The position numbers were made by a program, and so were the translations under genes. Shown here one piece after another: positions 16,887-25,620 of a DNA stretch of 64,000 bases (its first letter is position 1; each line of letters begins with the position of its first letter). Under the pieces are notes generated by a model. The model worked only from the letters and a program-made list of their open reading frames with translations, made no database searches and was not told the DNA's origin. The DNA comes from Corynebacterium kalinowskii (GTDB lineage Bacteria; Actinomycetota; Actinomycetes; Mycobacteriales; Mycobacteriaceae), in assembly GCF_009734385.1 (NCBI RefSeq), contig NZ_CP046452.1, forward strand, positions 1,178,001 to 1,242,000, written 5' to 3'.

Positions 16887-19526
16887 ATGGATTCGCAGCT
16901 TTGCCTTAAAGATGAAATCTTCATAGATCTACTCTGGTATGAACAGGTCTGGAACCTGGCTGACCCAGTCACAGTTCCGGAGTCAACGGTGTTCGATGCT
17001 GACTCGGCTCGAGAGCGTGCCGATCAGATTGCAACGCACCGCTATTCGCCGTGGTGTCTGAAGGGCTGGCATTTCTCCGAGGCACCCGTCAATGGGTACC
17101 CGTCGCAAGAAGAAGCAAAGTGGTGGCTCGACTACCTTGCCGACCCTGAACATCAGGACCCAAAGGAACCCCACTGGAGTCATACCTTTTCTCCGCCGGC
17201 AGCGCTGTATTTGCTGCTGCATTGCGCAGCCGACCCAGATCAATGCATTAAGGTCTATCGGGATAGTGTGTTAAATCCGTCGCGAGTCGGCTCCTACGAC
17301 ATCCTGCGAATTCTAGGATGGCGCTTGGTATGGAAGCACCTCACCCTGGACCAGCGGGAGCAGCTCTATCGTCTCACGAGCGATGCCGACAACACCACAC
17401 AGTTTCTAAACAAACCGGTGCAACGTGCCGCGGTGCTCAGGGCTGTCTTAGTCGGCGACACTTCAGCCTGCGAACCGCACATTGAAAAGGCGCTGCGGGA
17501 CGTGGCAGCTGGTGAGCCGACTTCGTTGTTAGAAACATCCATGATCTACTTTGCCAAGAGGGTGGAAGATCGGGTGAAACTGGGCAAACTGATCAGTATT
17601 GCTTCCACTCCTGAAGACGCGCTGCTCTGGATCACCAACACCGGACGTCTCGGGTTTGCACAATTGGTCAATAGGTTCAGCGAACGCAGCAAGGATGAGG
17701 CGAAACCCGTTATCGACGTCCTCGGGCAACGTCTCAGCGGCGCGGGCGTAGTTCCACTATTCGCCCAGCTGGCTACCACTAAGCACGCGCAACCAGCAGT
17801 TGCTTGGCTCGGCAAAAACACCGATCTGATCTTGCAGGCGCAATTGACGGCTGAAGAAATCCAGGGTGTACAGGCGACTGTGCGCATGATGGACGTCGAG
17901 AAGCTGCGTGAGCATCGGGACGCGGTGTGCCCAGAGCTCGCCAAGCTTATCGGCGACATCATCGCCGAGTCCGAGCTGCCAGAGTTTGATCCCACAACTG
18001 ATTGGTGGGCCGAGGTCGCGTACCAGGGCAAAGCGAAGAAATTGCCCTCCTACGCGCAGGCCGCAGCTTTGCCACCCCTCATCATCGACGGGGCACGCTT
18101 GGCAGATTCAGAGAAGGAAACACTGCTCAAGGCGATGCAAACGGAAGACCGCACGTTGCCTATTTTCCAGGCGTTACGAGAGCGAGTACCAGCCACGGTG
18201 CTGGATTCGTTCGCAGTGCAGTTGTTGCAGTTCTGGCTCAATAACGGTGCGGTGGCCAAGGACCGCTGGCTCATGACCGGCGCTGGTTGCATCGGTGGAG
18301 ATGATTTCGTGCTCACGCTTACCCCGATGATCCGCGAGTGGCCTGGCCAGTCCCAGCACAAGCGAGCCACTTATGGCCTTGATGCGCTTCGTAATGTTGG
18401 CAGCAATCACGCGTTGCAGCAGATCGCGGGCATTGCCGCCAAAGTGAAGTTCGCAGGGATCAAGAAGCGCGCTGGCGAGGCGATGGAGGAAATCGCGGCG
18501 TCGCTGGGGCTGAGCCGAAATGAACTCGAGGATCGAATCATCCCTGACGGTGGCCTCGATGAAACCGGACGTCGGGTGTTTTCTTATGGCCCACGGCAGT
18601 TCGTTGCGACTTTGACCCCAGAGGGCAAAGTTGTCGCGCGCTTGCTGGACAGTGATGGCCGTCCGACCGGCAAGCCAAAGACTTCGTTGCCAGCACCGAA
18701 CAAATCTGATGACCCGGAACTCGCAGCCGAGTCGAAGAAGGAATACTCCCTCCTGAAAAAGAGCTTGACCGCCGGAGCGAAGATTCAGAAGATGCGTTTT
18801 GAAGAGGCTATGGTCACGGGGCGCCGTTGGAGTGGTGAGGACTTCAACAGCTACTTCGCTCCTAACCCAATGGTCCGCTCGTTGCTGTCTGGAACAGTAT
18901 GGGGTGTGTTTGACGGTGAGCAGCGCGTGGCGCTAGGTCGCTTGGATGAGACCGGCGAGCTTATCGACGCCAACGACGAACCCATCGACATCAGCGACAG
19001 CGTCCTCACCATTGCTCACCCGGCCGAGCTTAGCGACGCCGAAAAGTCTCAATGGGGCGAAGTATTCGCAGATTTTGAACTCCAGGAAGCATTCCCGCAG
19101 CTCGGTCGCGTAGTGCATGAGCTCCCGGCAGATCAAGGTGACGAGTTGGAGCTAAAAGGTGTCGCAACTGCTCCGATCGATTCGCGTCGCTTTGTCGGGG
19201 CTCTCAAGCGTGCGGGATGGACTCGGGGTGCGGTACTCGACAACGGTGCTTATGGCGTGTTCTACCGCTATCTTGACGGAGCGGATATCACTGCGGTGGT
19301 GCAGTTCGATCCACTTTCTGTGGAATACGAATTCATGGAAGACGAAACGGAAGTAAACGGCGTCTATTTGCTGGCTGGCAAGTTTGATGCCGATGATCTG
19401 AATTATGGGCAGGCGCCGTCTTCTTCTTTGAAACAACTTGCATCATGGAACTACCAGCCGTGGCACGTGCTGTCCAAGCCACTCGCTAGTGAAGCTATCG
19501 CTGCCGTACGTGCTGCTGGGGCCTAG
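16887..19526 (+). CDS. DUF4132 domain protein (YehI/MolR-like)
   Basis: An 879-residue protein. The N-terminal two thirds look like helical repeats (many Leu/Ala-rich 30-40 residue units). The C-terminal part, from about residue 540, carries the DUF4132 features: an RVFSYGPRQFVATLTPEGKV stretch, RRWSGEDFNSYF and SLLSGTVWGVFD, then a final mixed region ending YQPWHVLSKPLASEA. It is shorter than the E. coli homologue I recall, and no WGR domain is evident. It starts 40 bases after the SWIM gene. A TATCAT box at 16874-16879 lies only 7 bases before the ATG and there is no close ribosome site, so a separate leaderless promoter is possible. Confidence 0.7.
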   Translation: MDSQLCLKDEIFIDLLWYEQVWNLADPVTVPESTVFDADSARERADQIATHRYSPWCLKGWHFSEAPVNGYPSQEEAKWWLDYLADPEHQDPKEPHWSHTFSPPAALYLLLHCAADPDQCIKVYRDSVLNPSRVGSYDILRILGWRLVWKHLTLDQREQLYRLTSDADNTTQFLNKPVQRAAVLRAVLVGDTSACEPHIEKALRDVAAGEPTSLLETSMIYFAKRVEDRVKLGKLISIASTPEDALLWITNTGRLGFAQLVNRFSERSKDEAKPVIDVLGQRLSGAGVVPLFAQLATTKHAQPAVAWLGKNTDLILQAQLTAEEIQGVQATVRMMDVEKLREHRDAVCPELAKLIGDIIAESELPEFDPTTDWWAEVAYQGKAKKLPSYAQAAALPPLIIDGARLADSEKETLLKAMQTEDRTLPIFQALRERVPATVLDSFAVQLLQFWLNNGAVAKDRWLMTGAGCIGGDDFVLTLTPMIREWPGQSQHKRATYGLDALRNVGSNHALQQIAGIAAKVKFAGIKKRAGEAMEEIAASLGLSRNELEDRIIPDGGLDETGRRVFSYGPRQFVATLTPEGKVVARLLDSDGRPTGKPKTSLPAPNKSDDPELAAESKKEYSLLKKSLTAGAKIQKMRFEEAMVTGRRWSGEDFNSYFAPNPMVRSLLSGTVWGVFDGEQRVALGRLDETGELIDANDEPIDISDSVLTIAHPAELSDAEKSQWGEVFADFELQEAFPQLGRVVHELPADQGDELELKGVATAPIDSRRFVGALKRAGWTRGAVLDNGAYGVFYRYLDGADITAVVQFDPLSVEYEFMEDETEVNGVYLLAGKFDADDLNYGQAPSSSLKQLASWNYQPWHVLSKPLASEAIAAVRAAGA

Positions 19527-19560
19527 TCGAAGCGAGCGAGCAGTTACACTGAAAGGCATT

Positions 19561-20397
19561 ATGCCTCCCAAGAAACTGCTCGCCCTCTCCCCTTCCCGTG
19601 CTTCCGATTACAAGCAGTGCCCGCTGCTCTATCGCTTCCGAGCGATCGATAAGCTCCCAGAGCCGAGCACGGTGGCGCAGGTCAAGGGCACCTTGGTGCA
19701 CGCTGTGCTGGAGGAAATGCACAAGTTGCCTCGGGAGCAGCGCACCTACCCGGCGGCGGTGAAGCGCTTGAAGCCGCATTGGGCGAAGATGACCGCCGCC
19801 GATGCTGAGTTGGATGAGCTGGTCCCCAACGAGGAGCTGTACGACTTCCTCGTTGAATGCCGCAGCCTGCTTCGCGGCTACTTCGAGATGGAAAACCCAC
19901 AAGGCTTCGACGCCCACGAGTGCGAAATGTACGTCGACGAAGTGCTGCCGAACGGCGTCCCCGTCCGCGGATTCATCGACCGCGTGGATATCGCCCCAAC
20001 CGGCGAGGTCCGAGTTGTCGACTACAAGACCGGCAAGAAGCCACTTCCCCAGTATTCGCAGGACGCCCAATTCCAGATGCGTTTCTACGCGTTGGTCTAC
20101 TGGCGGCTCTTCGACCAAATCCCTGCCCAGTTGCGCCTGATGTACCTGAAGGTCATGGATTCACTGATCCTCACCCCTTCGAAGGAAGAGCTGGAATACT
20201 TCGAGCGCGACTTGGGCGAGCTGTGGGCGAAGATCGAGGGCGACGGCAAGGAGGGCAGTTTCCGCCCGAAGACGTCGAAGCTATGCGGCTGGTGTTCCTT
20301 CCAGGAGCTGTGCCCAGCTTTCGGCGGCACCCCGCCGGAGTACCCAGGCTGGCCGGGCAGCACCGCGGACAATTCAGCGCAGGGCGAGATTGCTTAA
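19561..20397 (+). CDS. RecB-like PD-(D/E)XK nuclease with Fe-S cluster cysteines
   Basis: A 278-residue single-domain nuclease of the RecB/AddB/Cas4 type. Catalytic residues are visible: KGTLVHAVLEE (His47), GFIDRVD (Asp140) and VVDYKTGKK (Asp154, Lys156). One early cysteine (YKQCPLLYRF, Cys20) and three late ones (Cys243, Cys246, Cys252 in CGWCSFQELC) match the four-cysteine iron-sulfur staple of AddB and Cas4 nucleases. The ATG at 19561 (MPPKKLLALSPSR) is chosen; the longer frame would run back into the DUF4132 gene. In mycobacteria the orthologue sits next to trmI, so the block 10.6-19.5 kb separates normally neighbouring genes. No cas genes are present. Confidence 0.9.
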   Translation: MPPKKLLALSPSRASDYKQCPLLYRFRAIDKLPEPSTVAQVKGTLVHAVLEEMHKLPREQRTYPAAVKRLKPHWAKMTAADAELDELVPNEELYDFLVECRSLLRGYFEMENPQGFDAHECEMYVDEVLPNGVPVRGFIDRVDIAPTGEVRVVDYKTGKKPLPQYSQDAQFQMRFYALVYWRLFDQIPAQLRLMYLKVMDSLILTPSKEELEYFERDLGELWAKIEGDGKEGSFRPKTSKLCGWCSFQELCPAFGGTPPEYPGWPGSTADNSAQGEIA

Positions 20398-20952
20398 GTA
20401 CGCTGACAGCGCGAACCCGATGATGAGCTGAAACGCCAGAACCGCTCCCCACTGACCAGGCAAGAACAGCAGCACAAGGACCCACCAGGTATGCGCCAAC
20501 ACTGCAAGCAATGTGCGTGGCAGCTGGCGGATGGCGTTTCCGAGAGCTTCCGGTACGGAGAGCACGCGGAGGTACCACAGGGCCACCGCGGTGATCAGGA
20601 CGATCCCAGAGAGCACCGCTGCGGAAAGCGCGACTGTCTCCCCTGTTGCCAGGCCAGCTCGGGCGATAACGACGAACTCGTAGGTCGCAAGCAAGACGAA
20701 GCCCACCATTACACACGACCAAGCGACCATGCGAGCCGGGTACTTACCCATAGCAGCAAAAAAGTCCCTGATAGGGCGCACCGCATTATCCTGAGCCATC
20801 TCCCGGGTCACCTGATGCAACGAACGATGCACCGCTCCGAGCGAGACGATGGGCAGCGAGCACACCACTGCGAGGACATTCAAGATAACCAAGTCGGCGG
20901 CCATCATCATGGCCGCCGAGAACTTGCTGTCTGGACTGAGGAACCGATCCAT
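20374..20952 (-). CDS. DUF624 (YesL-type) membrane protein of the sugar ABC locus
   Basis: A 192-residue membrane protein with about five hydrophobic segments. The N-terminus MDRFLSPDSKFSAAMMMAAD, leading into LVILNVLAVVCSLPIVSLGA, is typical of DUF624. Such proteins are found beside carbohydrate ABC importers and their function is not settled. C. glutamicum has an accessory membrane protein needed for maltose uptake (MusI), and this could be its counterpart, but I cannot confirm homology. It begins 11 bases after the permease gene. Its 3' end overlaps the converging RecB-like gene by 24 bases. Confidence 0.8.
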   Translation of the reverse strand: MDRFLSPDSKFSAAMMMAADLVILNVLAVVCSLPIVSLGAVHRSLHQVTREMAQDNAVRPIRDFFAAMGKYPARMVAWSCVMVGFVLLATYEFVVIARAGLATGETVALSAAVLSGIVLITAVALWYLRVLSVPEALGNAIRQLPRTLLAVLAHTWWVLVLLFLPGQWGAVLAFQLIIGFALSAYLSNLALR

Positions 20953-20963
20953 GGAGAATAAGG

Positions 20964-21818
20964 CTAGCCCTTCACGGCGCCAGCTGCGACTCCTTCAATG
21001 ATGTGCTTCTGCGTTGCCAGGTAGAAGATGATGATCGGGATGATTGCGAGCACCAGCATTGCCATCATGGCGCCCATGTCGCGGTTGCCGTTGGAGCCGA
21101 CGAAACTCTGCACCACCACCGGGATCGTCTTGTACTCGGTGGACAGGCCAATGATCAGGTATGGCAGCAGGTAGTCATTCCACACCCACATGGCGTTCAG
21201 AATTGCCACGGTTACTGCCGTTGGCTTGAGCATTGGGAAGACGACCTTGAAGTAGTTTTGCAGCGGACCGCAGCCGTCGATAAGCGCTGCTTCTTCGATC
21301 TCAAGCGGGATGGACTTGACGAAGCCCGCGAACATAAACACCGACAGACCCGCGCCGAAACCCAGGTACAGCACGATGATGCCGAGCGGGTTAGACAGGC
21401 CGAGGGTGTCGGCGATCTTAACGGTTGGGAACATCACCATCTGGAACGGGATGACCATGGAGAACACGAACAGGAAGTAGAGGGCGTTCGTCCACCAGGT
21501 CTTCACGCGGGTGATGTAGTACGCGGTCATGGAGGAGAAGAACACGATCGCGATGACGGAGAGGATCGTGATGAAGAAGGACCAGAAAATTGCGGAGAGG
21601 AAGCCTTCCTTCATCAGGCCGACGGCGTAGTTTTCGAATCCGGCCCACATCTCGCCCAGCGGCAGTGCGAAAGGATTGTCTGAGATGGCGAACTTTTGTT
21701 TGAAAGAGTTCTGGAAGATGAAGACGATCGGGCCGAGGAAAACCACGGTGAGGAACACGAGGATCGCGTAGATCAGTGCTCGGCTCGCGCCCTTGGGTTG
21801 TGCTGTTTGGGCAGGCAT
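20964..21818 (-). CDS. Carbohydrate ABC importer permease (MalG type)
   Basis: The inner-membrane permease of the sugar importer. It has 284 residues and six membrane helices, with the EAA loop EEAALIDGCGPLQNYFKVVF that docks on the ATPase. The C-terminus (EGVAAGAVKG) matches MalG-type subunits, which end in a short segment contacting the substrate channel. It directly follows the partner permease with no gap. The substrate is probably an oligosaccharide such as maltose or trehalose, inferred only from subunit family. Confidence 0.92.
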   Translation of the reverse strand: MPAQTAQPKGASRALIYAILVFLTVVFLGPIVFIFQNSFKQKFAISDNPFALPLGEMWAGFENYAVGLMKEGFLSAIFWSFFITILSVIAIVFFSSMTAYYITRVKTWWTNALYFLFVFSMVIPFQMVMFPTVKIADTLGLSNPLGIIVLYLGFGAGLSVFMFAGFVKSIPLEIEEAALIDGCGPLQNYFKVVFPMLKPTAVTVAILNAMWVWNDYLLPYLIIGLSTEYKTIPVVVQSFVGSNGNRDMGAMMAMLVLAIIPIIIFYLATQKHIIEGVAAGAVKG

Positions 21819-22664
21819 TTAGGCCTCCACCTCCCTGCTTCGGGTGGCGCGCAGCTGGAACATCGCGAAGACGACCACTACGACCACGAAGATAACTGCC
21901 TTTGCTTGGCCGACGCCCTCGACGCCGATCCGGTTGAACATGGTGTTGACGATGTTCAGAGCGACCATCTCGGTCTCGCTACTTGGTGCGCCGTTGGTCA
22001 GCGCTAGGTTCTGGTCGAACAGCTTGAACGTGTTCGACAGGGTCAGGAACAAACAGATGGTGATCGATGGCATGACCATCGGGATCGTGACGTGTCGCAG
22101 GAGCTCCCAGCGGCCGGCACCGTCGAGTTCCGCGGCCTCGATCAGCTCTGGTGGCACGTTCTGAAGGCCGGCGATGTAGATGATCATCATGTAGCCGATG
22201 AGCTGCCAGTTAATGAGCACCACCAGGCCGATATAGCCGTGCTTCCAGTCCGACACGATCGTGGTGCCGTAGTTCGCCAGCACAGCGTTGATCATCGACT
22301 GCCAGGTGTAACCAAGCACGATACCGCCGATGAGGTTCGGCATGAAGAACACCGTGCGGAAGAAGTTGGTGCCCTTGAGCTTTCGGGTGAGAATCCACGC
22401 GATGGCAAACGCGAAGATATTCACCGAAATCACCGAAGCAATCACCACCAACGCGGTGAATCCGAAGGAGTGGACAAAGCCTTCTCGTTCGCTGAACGCT
22501 TCGAAGTAGTTGTCAACGCCGACCCACTCTGCGTCGGAAATCGTAGTGAATTCCGTAAACGAGAGGAAGAAACCGATGATGAACGGGACGAGGAACGCGA
22601 TCGCGAACGCAATGAGAGTCGGCAACACGAAGATGGGGAAATACTTCTTCAAGGTACCTTGCAT
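21819..22664 (-). CDS. Carbohydrate ABC importer permease (MalF type)
   Basis: The second permease of the importer. It has 281 residues and six helices, with the EAA motif IEAAELDGAGRWELLRHVTI. The start is ATG 22664 (MQGTLKKYF), 8 bases after AAAAAGG. A TTG at 22688 would extend it by eight residues but is poorly supported. A long hairpin (22689-22742) separates it from the binding-protein gene, which usually serves to give more binding protein than permease. Confidence 0.92.
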   Translation of the reverse strand: MQGTLKKYFPIFVLPTLIAFAIAFLVPFIIGFFLSFTEFTTISDAEWVGVDNYFEAFSEREGFVHSFGFTALVVIASVISVNIFAFAIAWILTRKLKGTNFFRTVFFMPNLIGGIVLGYTWQSMINAVLANYGTTIVSDWKHGYIGLVVLINWQLIGYMMIIYIAGLQNVPPELIEAAELDGAGRWELLRHVTIPMVMPSITICLFLTLSNTFKLFDQNLALTNGAPSSETEMVALNIVNTMFNRIGVEGVGQAKAVIFVVVVVVFAMFQLRATRSREVEA

Positions 22665-22688
22665 GGTTTTACCTTTTTCTTCAGTCAA

Positions 22689-22742
22689 ATGCGGGCGCTT
22701 ATCGACGGGCCGAAGGTTGGCCTACTCGATAAACGCCCGCAT
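22689..22742 (-). promoter_or_regulatory. Long intercistronic hairpin between binding-protein and permease genes
   Basis: Arms 22689-22705 and 22726-22742 are complementary over 17 positions with one G-U pair. The 20-base loop contains GGCC twice and can close further. There is no T-run after it, so it is more likely an mRNA-stabilising or partial-termination element than a full terminator. The left arm contains an exact copy of GCTTATCGACG (22697-22707) and the right arm a near copy, CTCGATAAACG. Confidence 0.7.
22697..22707 (+). repeat. GCTTATCGACG repeat, intergenic copy in hairpin arm
   Basis: One of 16 exact copies of the 11-base motif seen in the window; the full list is in the findings. 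This copy is outside any gene and pairs with a degenerate inverted copy, so it cannot be explained by protein coding. Confidence 0.8.
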
Positions 22743-22777
22743 CGCTAGTTGTGACCTACGTGGAGGAACCGAGTCCG

Positions 22778-24100
22778 CTACTTGCTTTCAGCCGCCCAGC
22801 CCTCGGTGAAGATCTTCACGACCTCTTCCCAGGACTTGTTGCCGGAAGCGTACTGGGCAAGCGCCTGGCCGAAGTCGTTCTTGAACTTCTGGGATGGGAA
22901 GTACTGGAAGTCCCACGGAATGGTGGTCAGCTCCTTGTTGTCGATTGCGGCTGCAACTTCCTTTGCCAATGGGTCATTTGGCGTGTCCGTCTTGGAGAAG
23001 TTGTTGAACGGTGCGTTGAAGCCGAGATCGTTGATGACGTACTTCTTGCCTTCGTCGGTGGTGAAGAGCCAGTTGACGAAGTCGATGGATGCCTTCTGGT
23101 CGGCCTCGGAGGCCTTCTTGTTCACACCCAGGTAGTTCTCGGTGCCCACAGCGATGCCGGTCTTGCCCTCGTCAGGCAGACCCATGTACATAGGCAGGAA
23201 CTTGATGTCGTCCTGCTTCACCACGTTGCCGTCAACCTTTTCGATCTGGCTCCAGGCCCAGTTACCGTTCTGAACCATGGCGGCCTTGCCCATTGCGAAT
23301 TCGGCCATGGAGTCGGTCACTGCCTTGGATGGGGCGAGCTTTGGATCAATGGTGGAGTTCTTCAGGTACAGGTCGAACAGGTTCTTGAAGTTCTCGTTGT
23401 ACTTGAACTTCACATCCTTGGTTTCCTTGGTGCCCAGGTCCTTGAATTCCTGGTGGACCGGGAGGTTTGCCAGGTGGGTCTGCCAGCGCCAATCCTCACC
23501 AGAAGCCAGCGAGGTGGAGGCGAAGGCACCTTCGATGCCCAGCTCGGCCTTCTTGGCCTGCATGTCCTCAGACACGGCCTTCAGGGTGGCGTAGTCCTTG
23601 ATGTCTGCTGCGCTCTTTGCCTTAGCATCTGGCAGGGCAAAGTACTTGTCAAAGATGGCAGCGTTGTAAATCAGACCGTAGCCTTCCACTGCAAATGGCA
23701 CGCCGTAGACCTTGCCGTCGGAGCCCTTGAGGGCCGGGACGTCTGGGTTCAGGTTCTTGGTGATCGTGGCATCGGAGAGGTCAGCCATGTATGGCTCCCA
23801 GGTCTTCAGGCCAGTTGGGCCGTTCACCTGGAAGAGGGTTGGGGCATCCTTCTTGCCGATTTCGGCCTTCAGGGTCTGCTCGTAGCTGTTGGAGGCTGCG
23901 GTTACGACTTTGACCTCAACGCCGGTCTTGGCGGTGTAGTCCTTGGCAATCTTCTGGTAGGCAGCATCCTGCTCTGGCTTGAAGTTGAGGAAGTAGACGG
24001 ATCCCTTGTCGTCATCGCCGCCACCGGAGCAGGCCACTAGGCCACCGGTTGCGATAACGAGGGCTGCAACAGCCGCGGAGATTCGCTTCATTTGCTTCAT
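22778..24100 (-). CDS. Carbohydrate ABC importer substrate-binding lipoprotein
   Basis: Extracellular solute-binding protein of family 1 (MalE-like), 440 residues. The lipoprotein signal is MKQMKRISAAVAALVIATGG followed by the lipobox LVAC, with the lipidated Cys at 24. Mature-part features include WGR-free alpha/beta repeats, FAMGKAAMVQNGNWAWSQIE and VPFAVEGYGLIYN, typical of oligosaccharide binders. ATG 24100 is chosen because of a strong ribosome site (AAGGGAG, 8 bases upstream); the longer frame has no signal peptide at its start. It is the first gene of the permease operon and is separated from the ATPase gene by a terminator. Confidence 0.93.
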   Translation of the reverse strand: MKQMKRISAAVAALVIATGGLVACSGGGDDDKGSVYFLNFKPEQDAAYQKIAKDYTAKTGVEVKVVTAASNSYEQTLKAEIGKKDAPTLFQVNGPTGLKTWEPYMADLSDATITKNLNPDVPALKGSDGKVYGVPFAVEGYGLIYNAAIFDKYFALPDAKAKSAADIKDYATLKAVSEDMQAKKAELGIEGAFASTSLASGEDWRWQTHLANLPVHQEFKDLGTKETKDVKFKYNENFKNLFDLYLKNSTIDPKLAPSKAVTDSMAEFAMGKAAMVQNGNWAWSQIEKVDGNVVKQDDIKFLPMYMGLPDEGKTGIAVGTENYLGVNKKASEADQKASIDFVNWLFTTDEGKKYVINDLGFNAPFNNFSKTDTPNDPLAKEVAAAIDNKELTTIPWDFQYFPSQKFKNDFGQALAQYASGNKSWEEVVKIFTEGWAAESK

Positions 24101-24310
24101 GTGTTTAGCTCCCTTACGAGTCGGTGAAGCGGAATGCATTTTCATCAGGTGGTTATAACTTCCGGTGCGGCAACCCTGAAATGGTTCAGTATTACCTACA
24201 CCACATCCTAATGAATAGCGTGATGTATTCAATGCTAGTGAAAGTTGGCGAACTTACATAACAAGTTTTATATTAGTTTGATCACTACCAGTTCTATTGG
24301 TTTGAACGAG
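24101..24310 (-). promoter_or_regulatory. AT-rich leader/promoter region of the sugar importer operon
   Basis: About 210 non-coding bases between the upstream terminator and the binding-protein start, noticeably AT-richer than the surroundings (for example TTTTATATTAGTTTGATC around 24264-24285). It contains the inverted repeat AACTT-N7-AAGTT at about 24252-24268, which could be a regulator site. I cannot assign a -35/-10 pair with certainty. Catabolite (GlxR-like) and sugar-specific control would be expected here by analogy. Confidence 0.4.
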
Positions 24311-24341
24311 AAAAGCCCAACACTTGCACAAGTGTTGGGCT
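24311..24341 (-). terminator. Rho-independent terminator after the sugar ABC ATPase gene
   Basis: A perfect 13-base inverted repeat (24314-24326 and 24329-24341, AGCCCAACACTTG and its complement) is followed on the minus strand by TTTTCTC. It lies 26 bases after the ATPase stop codon. Confidence 0.85.
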
Positions 24342-24366
24342 AACAGGCGAAACGAATGGTTATAAC

Positions 24367-25503
24367 CTACGGGTTAAGGCGCTCCCCTGTCTTCGAAGAG
24401 AACATATGGCGCTGTCCCTCCTTGATGCGGGCGTGAATCGTTGTACCCTTCTCCGGCGCCGTCAGTGGCGCGGTGCGGATGACCACGAGATCGTGCTCTT
24501 CATCATCCGGGTTGGAATCCGAGCCAGAACTGAGCTGGCCACCGCCAACTAGGTGGCCGTAGATGTAGGCGTCGGAGCCTAGCTCCTCCACCATGGTGAT
24601 GGTAATGGCAAAGGAATCCTCGGCAGGGCCGTCGATAAGCTCGAGCGCTTCTGGGCGGAAGCCGATGATGATCTTGTCCTCGCCTCGTTCGGCAAGCTGG
24701 TTCAGGATGGACTGCGAAAGTGGCAGCTTGGTTTCGCCGGTAACCGCAAAGTTGCCACGGACATCGAAGGTGCCGAGGTTCATGGCTGGCGAGCCGATGA
24801 AGCCAGCGACGAATTCGTTAGCTGGAGTTTCGTAGAGCTCGCGCGGGGTACCCACCTGCTGCAGCACACCGTGGTTGAGAACTGCAATGCGGTCGCCCAT
24901 GGTGAGCGCTTCGGTCTGGTCGTGGGTGACGTACAGGGTGGTCACGCCGAGTTCGCGCTGTAGTGAGGCGATCTGGGTACGGGTTTGGACGCGCAGCTTG
25001 GCGTCGAGGTTGGACAGCGGCTCGTCCATCAGGAATACCTTTGGCTTGCGCACGATGGCGCGTCCCATGGCCACACGCTGGCGCTGACCGCCGGAAAGGG
25101 CCTTTGGTTTGCGGTCGAGGTATTCGGTGAGGCCGAGAGAAACCGCGACGGCTTCGACGCGCTTGTTGATTTCTTCCTTGGACATGCCCGAAAGCTTGAG
25201 GGCGAAGCCCATGTTGTCGCGCACGCTCATGTGCGGGTACAGGGCGTAGTTCTGGAAGACCATTGCGATGTCGCGATCCTTGGGAGCGACGTTGGTGACA
25301 TCGCGGTCGCCGATCAAGACGCGACCCTCGTTGACGTCTTCGAGCCCCGCGAGCATACGCAGCGTGGTGGACTTTCCACAGCCGGAAGGGCCGACCAGAA
25401 CCAGGAACTCGCCATCGCCAACTTCCAGGTCAAACTTGTCGACGGACGGCTTCGTGGCGCCCGGGTAGATGCGGGTTGCTTTGTCGAAAGTGACATTAGC
25501 CAT
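24367..25503 (-). CDS. Carbohydrate ABC importer ATPase (MsmX/UgpC type)
   Basis: Energises the sugar importer. It has 378 residues: Walker A GPSGCGKST, Q-loop VFQNYALYPHMSV, signature LSGGQRQRV, Walker B VFLMDEPLSNLD, H-loop LYVTHDQTE, then the C-terminal regulatory OB-like domain with FIGSPAMN and IGFRPE. The ATG at 25503 (MANVTFDKATRIYPG) with GAGAGG upstream is the family start. It is transcribed separately from the binding protein and permeases, with its own terminator, so it may serve more than one importer, as MsmX-type ATPases can. Confidence 0.94.
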   Translation of the reverse strand: MANVTFDKATRIYPGATKPSVDKFDLEVGDGEFLVLVGPSGCGKSTTLRMLAGLEDVNEGRVLIGDRDVTNVAPKDRDIAMVFQNYALYPHMSVRDNMGFALKLSGMSKEEINKRVEAVAVSLGLTEYLDRKPKALSGGQRQRVAMGRAIVRKPKVFLMDEPLSNLDAKLRVQTRTQIASLQRELGVTTLYVTHDQTEALTMGDRIAVLNHGVLQQVGTPRELYETPANEFVAGFIGSPAMNLGTFDVRGNFAVTGETKLPLSQSILNQLAERGEDKIIIGFRPEALELIDGPAEDSFAITITMVEELGSDAYIYGHLVGGGQLSSGSDSNPDDEEHDLVVIRTAPLTAPEKGTTIHARIKEGQRHMFSSKTGERLNP

Positions 25504-25620
25504 GTGAACTTTTCCTCTCATCGGCAGGTACGTGCCGAACGATCCGAGTGATGAGGTGGACAGCGCTACCGGTTGGTTAACGTTTTCCTTCCACTGTAAC
25601 CGCTCCAGACGCCATGGGAC

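Noticed and set aside
19561-20397. RecB-like Fe-S nuclease as a Cas4 protein
   Set aside because: No other cas gene or repeat-spacer array is present, and the gene is a conserved actinobacterial neighbour of trmI and the M18 peptidase.
22751-24040. A 429-codon open frame on plus opposite the sugar-binding protein gene
   Set aside because: Val/Gly/Leu-rich shadow of a clear lipoprotein gene on the other strand.
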